A stretch of 53,196 nucleotides of DNA from Bacteroidales bacterium (GCA_017561935.1 JAFZBE010000002.1:1-53196), one strand, 5' to 3'; counted from the first letter of the stretch, positions 1 through 9,036 are shown. Notes: a model not told the origin generated them from the letters alone. Program-made: numbers and translations.

Positions 1-340
1 ACTCAAAGTTTGGTGAAAATGGATTTGAGACGTGGGCTTCAATAGCCCGTCTCAGAATCCGGAAAATTGCAGATTCAATCTGCATAAAATTGCACTTCGT
101 GCATAAAATTCGCCATGTCGTTATTCTCAAATTCTCAAATTCTTGACAAATAAGACTTGGATCCGTATGGATTTTATGCGTCAGCAATTTTATGTCGCCA
201 TTGAGGCGACAATTTTCTGGCAGCCTTCGAAATGCTGCTATGTCAGCATTCGAAGAAGGGGCCCCATTCTTGGGGACGGCCTTAGCCGCAAATAAACAAT
301 CCTATTGAGCCCGCTGTCTCCTGCCATTTTCACAAGAATT
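1..340. repeat. Palindromic hairpin element, copy A
   Basis: This is the first of three related non-coding elements (others at 3353-3738 and 8756-9036), and its left edge may be cut by the window. The left end carries a hairpin at 26-54 with a 7-bp outer and a 5-bp inner stem around the loop TCAAT. Smaller hairpins follow (GCAGA/TCTGC, GCAC/GTGC, and later GTCGCC/GGCGAC), separated by AAAATT-like spacers. The right end, ending at 340, keeps the CCATTTTCACAAGAATT terminus. Unlike copies B and C it has lost the left arm of the right-end hairpin; that space (about 229-300) holds other small hairpins, for example CCCCA/TGGGG. No ORF in it looks real. It accounts for the 357 bases before the GH2 stop codon. 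Confidence 0.75.
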
Positions 341-357
341 AAAGGAAGTCCGGGCTG

Positions 358-3189
358 TTACTTTCGGATGAAAAGCAACGTGGGGTTCAAAGGGAAGCGG
401 CCGGAGTGAGCGCCGAAGAGCGCGAGGCCACCTCCGGAGGAGGAGGGGTTTGAGGGGTTCGAGGGGTTTGAGGGGACTTCGAAGCGGAGGGTGAGGGTGT
501 GGCCGGGCTTGATGAAGCGGAGGGGGATGTTCACCTGCTGGAGGTAGCCGTAGGAGCCGGCTTCGTCGAGGGTGAGGGAGTTCCGACGGGTGGGGGCGAA
601 GTTGGGATCATCGGTGGATGTGCTCTGGGCTTGCCAGGAGAGGGCGCCACGATGGTCGGCGGGATCGTCGGCGAGGAAGAGGGTGTCGAGGGGATGGTGG
701 TTGACCGAGACAACAACAGAGGATGGGTAGGTGTCGAAGTCGGTCTGCGGATAGCTGTTGGGCAAACCGCTGGGGTCGGCAGTGCCTTTGCCACGCATGA
801 AGTCGCCTTCGGAGGTAGCGTCGGGACGGTCCTTGCCATTGAGCCGCTTGGCGGAGGCTTCGAAGAGGAGCGTGGCCGACTTGACGTGCTTGGGCTCGAC
901 GTCGTCGGGCACCTCGACCTCAAATTCGAAGAATCCGCTGCCGAAGCCGTTGACCTTGTCGCCACCCATGGCGTAGGAGGTGTGGTCGGACCACTCGGCC
1001 TTGGTGAAGGAGTAGGGGGTGAACGTCTTGACGCGGTAGCCCGGGAGGTCGGCTGCGGTGGTGCCTCCTGTGACGTGGAGGAGGACGAAGTTGCGTTGGA
1101 GGGGCTTGCCGCTGCCGTCCGACAGGACGAAGCGCACCACGTAGAGACCGTTGCGCCGGGGAGTGTTGAAGGTGACGGAGTGGATGGGTGCGTTGACGTA
1201 GGCCTTGAACGTGATGGGATCGAGGGCGATGATCTCTTCTTCCACCCATTGGCCGATGTCGTTCCATCCGGCGATGGAGGTCTGGAGCATCATCGGACCG
1301 GGGTCGCGGTCGGTCATGATGGAGAGGTAGCGGGGGATGGTGAGCTGGTCGTTGGCCTTCACATCCTGGATGAGCGGGCAGCGCGGCGAGAGGTAGTAAG
1401 GACTGTGGAAGTCGCGCATGGTCATGCCCGGGACGAAGGCGTCGAGGCCATCGACCTTCGGACTGCGGTCGTAGCGCACGTAGCCGTTCCACTCGTTGAC
1501 GACATCGTGGTGCTCGGTGTAGAGCCAGCCGGCGCACTTGGGATGGGCACGGAAGGCGTTGATCATCTGGTGGTAATCCCAGGTGATATCGACATCGCCG
1601 GTGGCACCCTTGTAGCCCCAGACGTTGCCACATTCGCTGTTGAGCATGGGAGCGCGCAACTGATGACGGTCGCCGGTGTAGTTCCAGAGCGAGCCCTCGT
1701 AGGTGAGACGGCAGTATTCGTCGAGCTTCTCCTCCCAGGCGGTGCCGGGCAGGTAGGCGTGCCAGGTGTTGAGGTCGGTGATGACGTGGTCGAAGTTACA
1801 GGGGGAGTTGTCCTCGACGAGACGTGTGGGATCGAGTTGCTTGGTGAGGAGGTACATCTGCTCGACCCACGACTGGGTGGTCCAATGGTAGCGACGATAG
1901 CCGTCGGCCTTGCGGGTGGAGAACAGTCCCCAGGTCTCGTTGAAGTTCACCCAGACGAAGATGGACGGGTGGTTGTAGTCGCGACGGAGCTGACCACGCA
2001 TGCAGCGCTCCCAGTCTTCGCGGCCGAGGGGATTGTCGTCGGCCCACCAGTTGGGTGTGTCCTGCATGATGAGCAGACCGAGGCGGTCGGCCCAGTAGAG
2101 CTTGCGCGGCACTTCGGCCTTGATGTGTATGCGGTTGCCGTTGAGGCCGAGCTCCTTCGAGATCTCTATCTCGCGGCGCATGTCGGCATCGGAGGGATAG
2201 GTGTAGTAACCCTGCGGGTTGTAGCTCTGGTCGAGGGTGAGCTGCAGGTAGATGGGATGGCCGTTGAGGGTCACGTAGGGGTAGTCGGTGCCCGGGAGGG
2301 TATCGACGCCGATGGAGCGCTGACCGAAATAGGACTTCACGAGGTCGTCGGTTTTGCGGTCGCGTGTGAGAGCCACTTCGACATCGTAGAGATAGGGGTC
2401 GTCGAGGTCCCAGAGGTGCTGGTTATGGAGGGGCAGGTGGAAGCTGAGGACGGTGTCGTTGCGTTGGCTGCGCGTGGGGGTGTACGTGTAGTCGGCCTCT
2501 TCGCCGTTGGGGAAGTGGAGACGGATGGCTTCGCCCGACGAGAGCGGTGTATCGACGCCCACTTCGACGCGGACGATGGCGTTCTCGGGATAGGGTGCGA
2601 AGTGGACGTAGTCGATGTAGCGCTGTCCGCGTGCTTCGAGGTAGGGTGTCTGCCAGATGCCACGCACATCGCCATAACCCTGCTTGCCGCTGAGACGCTG
2701 GTCGTTGGGAGTGTCGTCGGCCACGATGACGAGGTGCTGGGGCACGTCGTCGAAGCCGGTGAGGTTCCAGGTGATCTCAACTTCGAAGGGGGTGTAGCCG
2801 CCCTGGTGGGAGGCAATGTGCCGGCCGTTGAAGTAGATCTGGGTGTCCCAGTCGCAGGCTCCGATGACGAGGAAGATACGCCTATCGCGCCAAGAGCGCG
2901 GGATGAAGATGTCGCGGGCGTAGTAACCGCGGTCGCCGTCGTTGGCCACACCCGAAAGGGGCGAGCCCCAGCCAAAGGGGACGGTGATCTGTTGGTCGAA
3001 GGTGGCGGTGGCGTCGTTCTCGGCGGCGTACTGGCCACGTTCGGCATTGAAGGTGAACTGCCAGGTGCCGTTGAGGTTGATCCAGTCGGGACGCTCGAAG
3101 TCGGGACGCGGGTGCTCGGGGAGCGGGATTGACTGGGCGAAGACGCTGGCCGTGAGGGCGGTTAGGAGGAGGGTTAGGAGGGGTTTCAT
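358..3189 (-). CDS. Secreted glycoside hydrolase family 2 protein
   Basis: 943 residues, a beta-galactosidase/beta-glucuronidase-type GH2 enzyme expected to cleave terminal sugars from plant or host glycans in the periplasm or at the cell surface. A signal peptide (MKPLLTLLLTALTASVFAQ) precedes the N-terminal jelly-roll sugar-binding domain (about 30-190), an immunoglobulin-like domain, and the TIM barrel (about 300-600). The acid/base glutamate is visible at about E418 in the motif NFNET and the nucleophile at about E519 in NSECG. The remaining C-terminal 350 residues are extra domains. The last 40 residues include PSNPSNPSNPSSSGGG, encoded by the same 9-bp repeat found in nearby gaps. Substrate cannot be told from sequence. 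It is transcribed alone, from a promoter near 3219, and lies between palindromic elements A and B. Confidence 0.93.
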   Translation of the reverse strand: MKPLLTLLLTALTASVFAQSIPLPEHPRPDFERPDWINLNGTWQFTFNAERGQYAAENDATATFDQQITVPFGWGSPLSGVANDGDRGYYARDIFIPRSWRDRRIFLVIGACDWDTQIYFNGRHIASHQGGYTPFEVEITWNLTGFDDVPQHLVIVADDTPNDQRLSGKQGYGDVRGIWQTPYLEARGQRYIDYVHFAPYPENAIVRVEVGVDTPLSSGEAIRLHFPNGEEADYTYTPTRSQRNDTVLSFHLPLHNQHLWDLDDPYLYDVEVALTRDRKTDDLVKSYFGQRSIGVDTLPGTDYPYVTLNGHPIYLQLTLDQSYNPQGYYTYPSDADMRREIEISKELGLNGNRIHIKAEVPRKLYWADRLGLLIMQDTPNWWADDNPLGREDWERCMRGQLRRDYNHPSIFVWVNFNETWGLFSTRKADGYRRYHWTTQSWVEQMYLLTKQLDPTRLVEDNSPCNFDHVITDLNTWHAYLPGTAWEEKLDEYCRLTYEGSLWNYTGDRHQLRAPMLNSECGNVWGYKGATGDVDITWDYHQMINAFRAHPKCAGWLYTEHHDVVNEWNGYVRYDRSPKVDGLDAFVPGMTMRDFHSPYYLSPRCPLIQDVKANDQLTIPRYLSIMTDRDPGPMMLQTSIAGWNDIGQWVEEEIIALDPITFKAYVNAPIHSVTFNTPRRNGLYVVRFVLSDGSGKPLQRNFVLLHVTGGTTAADLPGYRVKTFTPYSFTKAEWSDHTSYAMGGDKVNGFGSGFFEFEVEVPDDVEPKHVKSATLLFEASAKRLNGKDRPDATSEGDFMRGKGTADPSGLPNSYPQTDFDTYPSSVVVSVNHHPLDTLFLADDPADHRGALSWQAQSTSTDDPNFAPTRRNSLTLDEAGSYGYLQQVNIPLRFIKPGHTLTLRFEVPSNPSNPSNPSSSGGGLALFGAHSGRFPLNPTLLFIRK
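443..475. repeat. 9-bp tandem repeat inside GH2 coding sequence
   Basis: About three and a half copies of a GGGGTTTGA/GGGGTTCGA unit lie in frame within the 3' end of the GH2 gene and encode repeated Ser-Asn-Pro. Because the unit is nine bases, copy-number change would not shift the frame. The same unit makes up non-coding tracts at 3289-3352, 8741-8754, 11139-11176, 18744-18812 and 19963-20052. Confidence 0.85.
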
Positions 3190-3218
3190 TTGAAGACGCC
3201 TTTTTGCTTATTTGGGCG

Positions 3219-3226
3219 CAAAGATA
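3219..3226 (-). promoter_or_regulatory. Promoter -7 box for GH2 gene
   Basis: On the minus strand the sequence reads TATCTTTG, matching the Bacteroidota -7 consensus TAnnTTTG, about 30 bases before the ATG at 3189. The 16 bases TATCTTTGCGCCCAAA are identical to those before nhaC (21832-21847). The -33 box is weak. Confidence 0.6.
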
Positions 3227-3288
3227 CGGATTTTTTGGGATAGTTCCAAGAAAAAAGGCGAAATTTTGAAAAAACGGTAGTTTTTTGA

Positions 3289-3352
3289 TGGTTTGAGGGT
3301 TCGAAGGGTTTGAGGGTTCGAAGGGTTTGAGGGTTCAAGGGGTTTGAGGGGT
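3289..3352. repeat. 9-bp tandem repeat tract
   Basis: About seven imperfect copies of GGGTTTGAG/GGGTTCGAA sit upstream of the GH2 promoter and run directly into the left end of palindromic element B, so that tract and element appear as one unit. A shorter version abuts copy C in the same way. Confidence 0.8.
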
Positions 3353-3738
3353 AAACTCAAAGTTTGGTGAAAATGGATTTGAGACGTGGGCTTCAATAGC
3401 CCGTCTCAGAATCCGGAAAATTGTCGCCTCAATGGCGACATAAAATTGCACTTCGTGCATAAAATAAATTTAGACCCATAGCATTTAGATTGTTTATATC
3501 CTTTGGATAGAAATCTTGGGGGAAATAAAGTGAGGAAATGAGGCGCGACCCGATTTATTTCTTAATAAAGATTTCCTCTAAGATTTCTTGCGTAAGCAAT
3601 ATACACTGTCTATGTATTATCGACATGGCGAATTTTCTGCACGAAGTGCAATTTTGTGCTGCCATTGGGGCAGCAAATTTTCCGGCAGCAGAGACAGGGC
3701 TATTGAGCCCGCTGTCTCCTGCCATTTTCACAAGAATT
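3353..3738. repeat. Palindromic hairpin element, copy B
   Basis: 386 bp, non-coding. The left end (hairpin 3380-3408) and right end (hairpin 3691-3718) are imperfect inverted repeats of each other: GTGAAAATGG, then a GAGAC...GTCTC hairpin with GGGCT/AGCCC inside, then CCGGAAAATT. Internal hairpins include GTCGCC-TCAAT-GGCGAC and GCTGCC-ATTGG-GGCAGC. The middle 200 bases differ from copies A and C. Sequence just beyond the right end, to about 3785, is also shared with copy C and contains a TAACTTTG box at 3745-3752 pointing toward the CotH genes. The gap between the GH2 and CotH genes (3190-3893) is filled by the repeat tract, this element and the CotH promoter. Confidence 0.8.
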
Positions 3739-3834
3739 ATAATATAACTTTGCCTTTTTTGCTATGCATATAGGATGAATGGGGGTGATAAAGGGGAAAA
3801 AGGGGGTGAGAGGAGCAGTTTTTGGAGGAAATAG

Positions 3835-3865
3835 TTGGAATATTCGAGAAGTTTTTGTAACTTTG
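3835..3865 (+). promoter_or_regulatory. Promoter for CotH genes
   Basis: TTGG at 3835-3838, 19 bases, then TAACTTTG at 3858-3865 fits the Bacteroidota -33/-7 promoter. It lies about 28 bases before the CotH start codon and probably drives both CotH genes. Confidence 0.6.
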
Positions 3866-3893
3866 CGCGCTGAAAAAGTTCAAACTTTGTCTG

Positions 3894-6266
3894 ATGAAGA
3901 TGCGAAGAATAAGTATTCTTATTTTATTATATTTCCTTTTCAGTGCAGTGGGGATAGCGCAGAAGAAACTGACAGGAACCGTCATGGGTTCGGTGCCTTC
4001 GAGTATCACCTATTCTGCAGTGAAGGCATTTGATGGGAATATGGGTACTTATTTTCGTTCGAAAGCGGCATCGAACACTTGGGTGGGCTTGGATCTGGGC
4101 ACACCTCACGTGATCACGAAAGTGGGATGGGCTCCGGCAGAAACGTTTGAAGACAATACGAAACTGGCTGTGTTTGAAGGTGCCAACCGCGCGGACTTCG
4201 CCGATGCCATACCGCTCTATATGGTTACTTCGGATGCGATGAGCGGAACGATCAGCAGTGCCGATGTGACTGTCACCCGTGCCTTCCGCTATGTGCGTTA
4301 TGTGACCCCCAATGCGAAAAACTGCATCGTTGCGGAGGTAGAGTTCTACGGAGAGGAAAGTGAAGGCACTGACTCGCTCTTCTATCAGGTGACCAACCTG
4401 CCGCTCGTCGTGATCCATGTCGATGATGGCAAGGATCCGGTGGACAAGGTGAATGAGCTGAAGGCGCATTTTGCGGTGATCAGCAAGGACGGCCTGAAAT
4501 TGAAGGAGGATACGGGCACCGTGCGTCTGCGCGGCAATACGTCGAGGCGTTTCGCCAAGAAACCCTATCGCATGAAGTTCGCCAACAAGACGAAGCTGTG
4601 CGGTTCGCCGGCGAAGGCGAAGAAGTGGGTGCTGATCAACAGCTGGGACGACAAGTCGCTGATGCGCAACAACGTGGCCTTCGAGATGAGCCGTCGCGTG
4701 GGGATGGAATATACCCCGTTCTGTGTTCCGGTGGATGTGATGGTGAACGGCGAATACAAGGGTACCTACGACCTGGCTGACCAGGTGGATCAGCACAAGG
4801 ACCGTGTGGATATCGAGTCGCTCGATAGTACAGTGGTCGATGGTGACAGCCTTACGGGCGGTTATCTGATCGAGAATGACGGTAACTACTACTTGGAAGA
4901 TGTGAAGTTTGTCACCGAACATCGGAATCATCTGGTGATCAAGTATCCCGATGAGGACGACATCAACGAGGCACAGATGGCGTATATCGCCAACAATTTC
5001 CAGACCTTAGAGACGGCGGTGTATGCGAAGGATTTTTCAACATCGGGTTATCGCAGGTACCTCGATATCGAGAGCTTCCTCAAATACTTCCTCCTGGAGG
5101 AGTTTGTGGGCAATCCGGATGCGTTCTGGAGCACGTTCTTCTACAAGCATCGGGGTGACGATAGGTTCTACACCGGTCCTGCATGGGACTTCAACCTCGC
5201 TTTTGACAACGACTATCGTTTCTTCCGTTTGAGCCTGCGTGATACCTTTGACGAGAATGGCCAATACATCGGTCAATCGTGGAATCCGAAATGGCTCTAT
5301 TCGCGAAAGAGCGACGGCGCGAGCATCTGTGCCGGCGACATGGCCACCTTCGTCAGCATCATCGTCGATGAAGATGTGGCCGCCTTGAACGAGATCAAAT
5401 CTCTTTGGTCGGACCTGCGCTCGGACCTGTACAGTCGGGAAAGCCTCCATGCCTACATCGATGCGCAAGCAGCTGTGCTCGACAGCAGTCAGGCGCTCAA
5501 TTACACCCGATGGGACAACCTGACCGAGAAATGTTTCCACAATCCCCGTATCCGTGATTCGTGGGAGGCCGAAGTGGAGTTCCTCAAGTCGTATCTGGAT
5601 CAGCGCCATGAGTGGTTCGACTGGAAACTGGGCTGCGTGGATACAACGATGATCGTCAGGATTCCGGAAGAGGGATGGACGACGCTCTACCTGCCCATGG
5701 CCTTCAAGATTCCCGAGCACATGCTCGTCTTGAGCGTGAGGGACTACGCCAATGACGCGCTCCAGTTTGATACATTGACCACCCTGGCTGAGGCCAACAA
5801 GCCCTATCTGATCAAGGCACCTGCCGGAGCGTACCTGCTGGAGGGATATTCGCTGGTGGAGCTTGACGGACGGACGAATGGCCTGCTGACGGGTACAGCG
5901 ACGGGCAGGGAGGCCCCTGTGGATTCGTATGTCCTGCAACGACAGAACAATGTGCTCGGATTCTATCGGGTCGATGCAGGTGCTACGGTTGACGTGGACG
6001 CGAAGACCGCCTATCTGACGTTGCCCCCGACAACACCGTCGGCGCCCATCCGATTCATCGCTCTGGATGAAGGGGCCGGGCTGAAAGAGATTCATCACCG
6101 AGGAAATTCGGTGGAGGTCTATTCGCTTTCGGGCGAACGTCTGATGAGCATCGACAACACTGTTGCCGGCGAAACGGTGGAGAGCCAGCTGCTCCGCATC
6201 TTAGGTAGAGGCATCTACCTGGTGAAGGATAATGAAAGCACGCGCAAAGTGGTGCTGACAAAATAA
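3894..6266 (+). CDS. Secreted discoidin-CotH kinase family protein 1
   Basis: 790 residues. A signal peptide (cleavage near SAVGIAQ) is followed by an F5/8 type C (discoidin-like) domain at about 22-155 and a CotH domain at about 165-570. CotH hallmarks seen are RLRGNTS near residue 210, KKPYRMKF, KWVLINSWDDKSLMRN and GPAWDFNLAFDND near 427. CotH proteins are atypical kinases known to phosphorylate proteins in Bacillus spore coats; in Bacteroidota they are usually surface proteins of unknown substrate. The last 60 residues (VEVYSLSGERL ... GRGIYLVKDNESTRKVVLTK) resemble a type IX secretion C-terminal sorting tail. It is followed after 41 bases by a paralogue. The stretch encoding the CotH core is almost identical in DNA to the neighbour, unlike the rest of the gene. 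Confidence 0.85.
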   Translation: MKMRRISILILLYFLFSAVGIAQKKLTGTVMGSVPSSITYSAVKAFDGNMGTYFRSKAASNTWVGLDLGTPHVITKVGWAPAETFEDNTKLAVFEGANRADFADAIPLYMVTSDAMSGTISSADVTVTRAFRYVRYVTPNAKNCIVAEVEFYGEESEGTDSLFYQVTNLPLVVIHVDDGKDPVDKVNELKAHFAVISKDGLKLKEDTGTVRLRGNTSRRFAKKPYRMKFANKTKLCGSPAKAKKWVLINSWDDKSLMRNNVAFEMSRRVGMEYTPFCVPVDVMVNGEYKGTYDLADQVDQHKDRVDIESLDSTVVDGDSLTGGYLIENDGNYYLEDVKFVTEHRNHLVIKYPDEDDINEAQMAYIANNFQTLETAVYAKDFSTSGYRRYLDIESFLKYFLLEEFVGNPDAFWSTFFYKHRGDDRFYTGPAWDFNLAFDNDYRFFRLSLRDTFDENGQYIGQSWNPKWLYSRKSDGASICAGDMATFVSIIVDEDVAALNEIKSLWSDLRSDLYSRESLHAYIDAQAAVLDSSQALNYTRWDNLTEKCFHNPRIRDSWEAEVEFLKSYLDQRHEWFDWKLGCVDTTMIVRIPEEGWTTLYLPMAFKIPEHMLVLSVRDYANDALQFDTLTTLAEANKPYLIKAPAGAYLLEGYSLVELDGRTNGLLTGTATGREAPVDSYVLQRQNNVLGFYRVDAGATVDVDAKTAYLTLPPTTPSAPIRFIALDEGAGLKEIHHRGNSVEVYSLSGERLMSIDNTVAGETVESQLLRILGRGIYLVKDNESTRKVVLTK

Positions 6267-6307
6267 TATATTGACATCAAAGTATTCATCTTATTTATAT
6301 TTTGAAA

Positions 6308-8683
6308 ATGAAAAGAGCTCTTTTCTTCTGTTTCTTTTCTCTTCTCACTGCAGGACTGTCTGCACAGTCGAAGCTGACGGGCGAGGTGATCGGTTCACAG
6401 GCTTCGGGCACGACCAACGCAATGGAGAAGGCCTTTGACGGAAGTACGACCACGTACTTCCAGGCCAAGACCGCCTCGAACGGTTGGGTAGGAATGGATC
6501 TGGGTACGCCCCATGTGATTACGAAGGTGAGGTGGGCCCCGGCAGCCAATTATACTGCCAACACCAAGCTGGCCGTCTTCGAAGGCGCCAACCGACCGGA
6601 TTTTGCCGATGCCATCCCGTTGTATCTGACCACCACCGCTGGTGTGAAAGGCCAGTTTCAGACAGCTGATGTCAACGTCACCCGTGCCTTCCGCTATGTG
6701 CGCTACGTGAGCCCGAGCAAGATGTACTGCAGGGTTTCGGAGGTGCAGTTCTACGGCATGGAAGGGGAAGGTTCAGACTCGCTCTTCTATCAGGTGACCA
6801 ACCTGCCGCTCGTCGTGATCCATACCGAGAGCGGCGCCGATCCGGTGGACAAGGTGAATGAACTAAGGGCCATCTTTGCTGTCATCAACAAGAACGGCAC
6901 GAAGGTGAAGGAGGATTCGGGCACCGTGCGTCTGCGTGGCAATACGTCGCTCGCTTGGGACAAGAAACCCTATCGCATGAAGTTCGCCAACAAGACGAAG
7001 CTGTGCGGTTCGCCGGCGAAGGCGAAGAAGTGGGTGCTGATCAACAGCTGGGACGACAAGTCGCTGATGCGCAACAACGTGGCCTTCGAAGTGAGCCGTC
7101 GCGTCGGGATGGAATATACCCCGTTCTGTGTTCCGGTGGATGTGATGGTGAACGGCGAATACAAGGGCACCTACGACCTGGCTGACCAAGTAGATCAGCA
7201 TAAGGACCGTGTGGATATCGAGTCGCTCGACAGCACTGTCGTGGCCGGTGACAGCCTCACGGGTGGTTACCTGATCGAGAATGACGGTAACTACTATAAG
7301 GAGGAGGTTTACTTTAAAACAACCAACAAGAATAATCTGGTGGTGAAGTATCCCGATGAGAATGACATCAACGATGCGCAGTTCAATTATATCAAGAACC
7401 ACTTCCAGACAATGGAGGATCGGTTGTATGCGAAGGACTTCACAGAGGAAGGTTATCGCAAGTACCTCGACATGGAAAGCTTCAACAAGTACTTTATCCT
7501 GGAGGAGTTTGTCGGTAATCCCGATGCGTTCTGGAGCACGTATTTCTACAAGCATCGCGGTGACGAGCGGTTCTATACCGGACCTGGGTGGGACTTCAAC
7601 CTCGCCTTTGACAACGACTACCGCATGTATCACACCAGTACCAATTCGGTGAAAGATACGTCGGGAGTTACTATCGGTGCCGTATGGGAACCCGACTGGG
7701 CGTTTCAGCACAAAGTGGAAGGAGGTATCACGGCAGGCGATATGCTGAACTTCGTGAACCTCATCGTGGAGCAAGACCCGGAGACCGTGAAGGAGCTCAA
7801 GACGATGTGGACCAACCTGCGTGGAACGGGACAGTTCTCGGCCGAGAGCATTCTCGCGTATGTCGATGAACAGGCAGCCATGCTCGAGGCCAGCCAGACG
7901 CTGAACTACATGCGTTGGGATGTGCTTGGGACGAAGGTTTTCCATAACCCATCGTCGGCTGCCTACACGTCGTATTCGGCTGCTGTCGATTCGTTGAAGT
8001 CTTATATTCGGACGCGTGTAAGTTGGTTCGACCAGAAGCTTGGCGTGGCTGAGACCACGCTTCAGGTTACGATATCGGATGCCGGATGGGCTACGCTCTA
8101 TGTGCCCTTTGCCTTCGAGGTGCCTGAGCAGATGAGCGTCTTCAGTGTGGTGGGCATCGAGGATCAGCAGCTGCTGTTCGATACGGTGCGTGTGGCCGAG
8201 GCGAACAAGCCTTACCTGCTTTTCGCAGAGAAGGGCGACTACGAGCTCAATGGCTATCTGACCGACACCATCGCCTCGGCTACCCTCGGACTGCTGACGG
8301 GTACGGCCTACGGCATGGATGCGCCTGCGGGTTCGTACGTGCTGCAGAAACAGAATGGCCAGCTGGGCTTCTACAAGGTGAACGACAACACAACGATTCA
8401 CGTGGGCGCAGGAAAGGCCTTCCTGACGCTGCCTGAGGCGGCTTCGGCTTCGCCTTATCGTGCGTTTGTCTTCGACTCGGAAGGTGCAATGGGCATCACG
8501 GAGATTGGCGACGACGCCTCGACGCTCGTTTATGTGTATGACATCGCAGGCAATCTGCTGCTTACCATCGACAAGGGCGTGATCGGCGGCACGATCGAAC
8601 AGCGGATCATGCATGCGCTGGGCCAGGGCATGTATGTCGTGCGTGAAGGCGACAGCGCCCGCAAGGTGGTGCTGACGCGTTAA
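6308..8683 (+). CDS. Secreted discoidin-CotH kinase family protein 2
   Basis: About 791 residues, a tandem paralogue with the same order: signal peptide (MKRALFFCFFSLLTAGLSAQ), discoidin-like domain, CotH domain (RLRGNTS near 207; GPGWDFNLAFDND), a beta-rich segment, and a sorting-tail-like end (VYVYDIAGNLLLTIDKGV ... GMYVVREGDSARKVVLTR). The ATG at 6308 is preferred to a TTG two codons upstream because it opens directly on the signal peptide. No promoter is obvious in the 41-base gap, so it is probably co-transcribed with the first CotH gene. Kinase activity is inferred only from the family. A strong terminator follows at 8702. Confidence 0.85.
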   Translation: MKRALFFCFFSLLTAGLSAQSKLTGEVIGSQASGTTNAMEKAFDGSTTTYFQAKTASNGWVGMDLGTPHVITKVRWAPAANYTANTKLAVFEGANRPDFADAIPLYLTTTAGVKGQFQTADVNVTRAFRYVRYVSPSKMYCRVSEVQFYGMEGEGSDSLFYQVTNLPLVVIHTESGADPVDKVNELRAIFAVINKNGTKVKEDSGTVRLRGNTSLAWDKKPYRMKFANKTKLCGSPAKAKKWVLINSWDDKSLMRNNVAFEVSRRVGMEYTPFCVPVDVMVNGEYKGTYDLADQVDQHKDRVDIESLDSTVVAGDSLTGGYLIENDGNYYKEEVYFKTTNKNNLVVKYPDENDINDAQFNYIKNHFQTMEDRLYAKDFTEEGYRKYLDMESFNKYFILEEFVGNPDAFWSTYFYKHRGDERFYTGPGWDFNLAFDNDYRMYHTSTNSVKDTSGVTIGAVWEPDWAFQHKVEGGITAGDMLNFVNLIVEQDPETVKELKTMWTNLRGTGQFSAESILAYVDEQAAMLEASQTLNYMRWDVLGTKVFHNPSSAAYTSYSAAVDSLKSYIRTRVSWFDQKLGVAETTLQVTISDAGWATLYVPFAFEVPEQMSVFSVVGIEDQQLLFDTVRVAEANKPYLLFAEKGDYELNGYLTDTIASATLGLLTGTAYGMDAPAGSYVLQKQNGQLGFYKVNDNTTIHVGAGKAFLTLPEAASASPYRAFVFDSEGAMGITEIGDDASTLVYVYDIAGNLLLTIDKGVIGGTIEQRIMHALGQGMYVVREGDSARKVVLTR

Positions 8684-8701
8684 ACGAAGCGGTTTTTGAT
8701 G

Positions 8702-8734
8702 AAAGCAGGCACGACGAGGTTGTGCCTGCTTTTT
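8702..8734 (+). terminator. Rho-independent terminator after CotH genes
   Basis: A 9-bp stem (AGCAGGCAC/GTGCCTGCT) with a nine-base loop is followed by TTTT, 20 bases after the CotH2 stop codon. Confidence 0.85.
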
Positions 8735-8740
8735 GGTTCT

Positions 8741-8754
8741 GAAGGGTTTGAGGG
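8741..8754. repeat. Short 9-bp repeat tract at element C
   Basis: Only about one and a half copies of the GGGTTTGAG unit are present, directly abutting the left end of palindromic element C, as the longer tract does at element B. Confidence 0.6.
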
Positions 8755-8755
8755 T

Positions 8756-9036
8756 AAACTCAGAGTTTGGTGAAAATGGATTTGAGACGTGGGCTTCAAT
8801 AGCCCGTCTCACAATCCGGAAAATTGTCGCCTCAATGGCGACATAAAATTGCTGACGCATAAAATTCGCCATGTCGTTATTCTCAAATTCTCAAATTCTA
8901 GACAAATAAGACGCTTGGATCCGTATGGATTTTATGCACGAAGTGCAATTTTATGTGACCTATTGGAGGTCACAATTTTCCGGCAGTAGAGACAGGGCTA
9001 TTGAGCCCGCTGTCTCCTGCCATTTTCACAAGAATT
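8756..9036. repeat. Palindromic hairpin element, copy C
   Basis: 281 bp, the shortest complete copy. The left-end hairpin is at 8783-8811 and the right-end hairpin at 8989-9016, with the same outer and inner stems as copy B. Interior hairpins are GTCGCC-TCAAT-GGCGAC and a GTGACCT/AGGTCAC stem with loop ATTGG; the middle (CGCCATGTCGTTATTCTC and on) matches copy A. Past the right end, the sequence to about 9083 matches copy B, including a TAACTTTG box near 9043. The 495-base gap between CotH2 and the next gene is made up of the terminator, a short repeat tract, this element and a promoter. Confidence 0.8.

Noticed and set aside
499..3132. 877-codon open frame opposite the GH2 gene
   Set aside because: It mirrors GC-rich third positions of the GH2 gene; the product is glycine/valine/glutamate-rich without motifs or signal, while GH2 has intact catalytic residues.
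3353..3752. Invertible promoter like those of Bacteroides capsule loci
   Set aside because: The promoter-like box lies outside the inverted ends, the ends are imperfect, and no invertase gene is nearby. Not excluded, but the sequence does not favour it.
3538..3773. Short ORFs inside element B, and 8789-8989 in element C
   Set aside because: They read through hairpins that are not conserved as protein between copies; frames differ between elements.
6863..8872. 669-codon open frame opposite the second CotH gene
   Set aside because: Same shadow effect; a similar antisense frame lies opposite the first CotH gene, and no family features are seen.
1..9036. CRISPR array as explanation of the repeats
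   Set aside because: Copies are few, far apart, unequal in length and internally palindromic; no cas genes are present.
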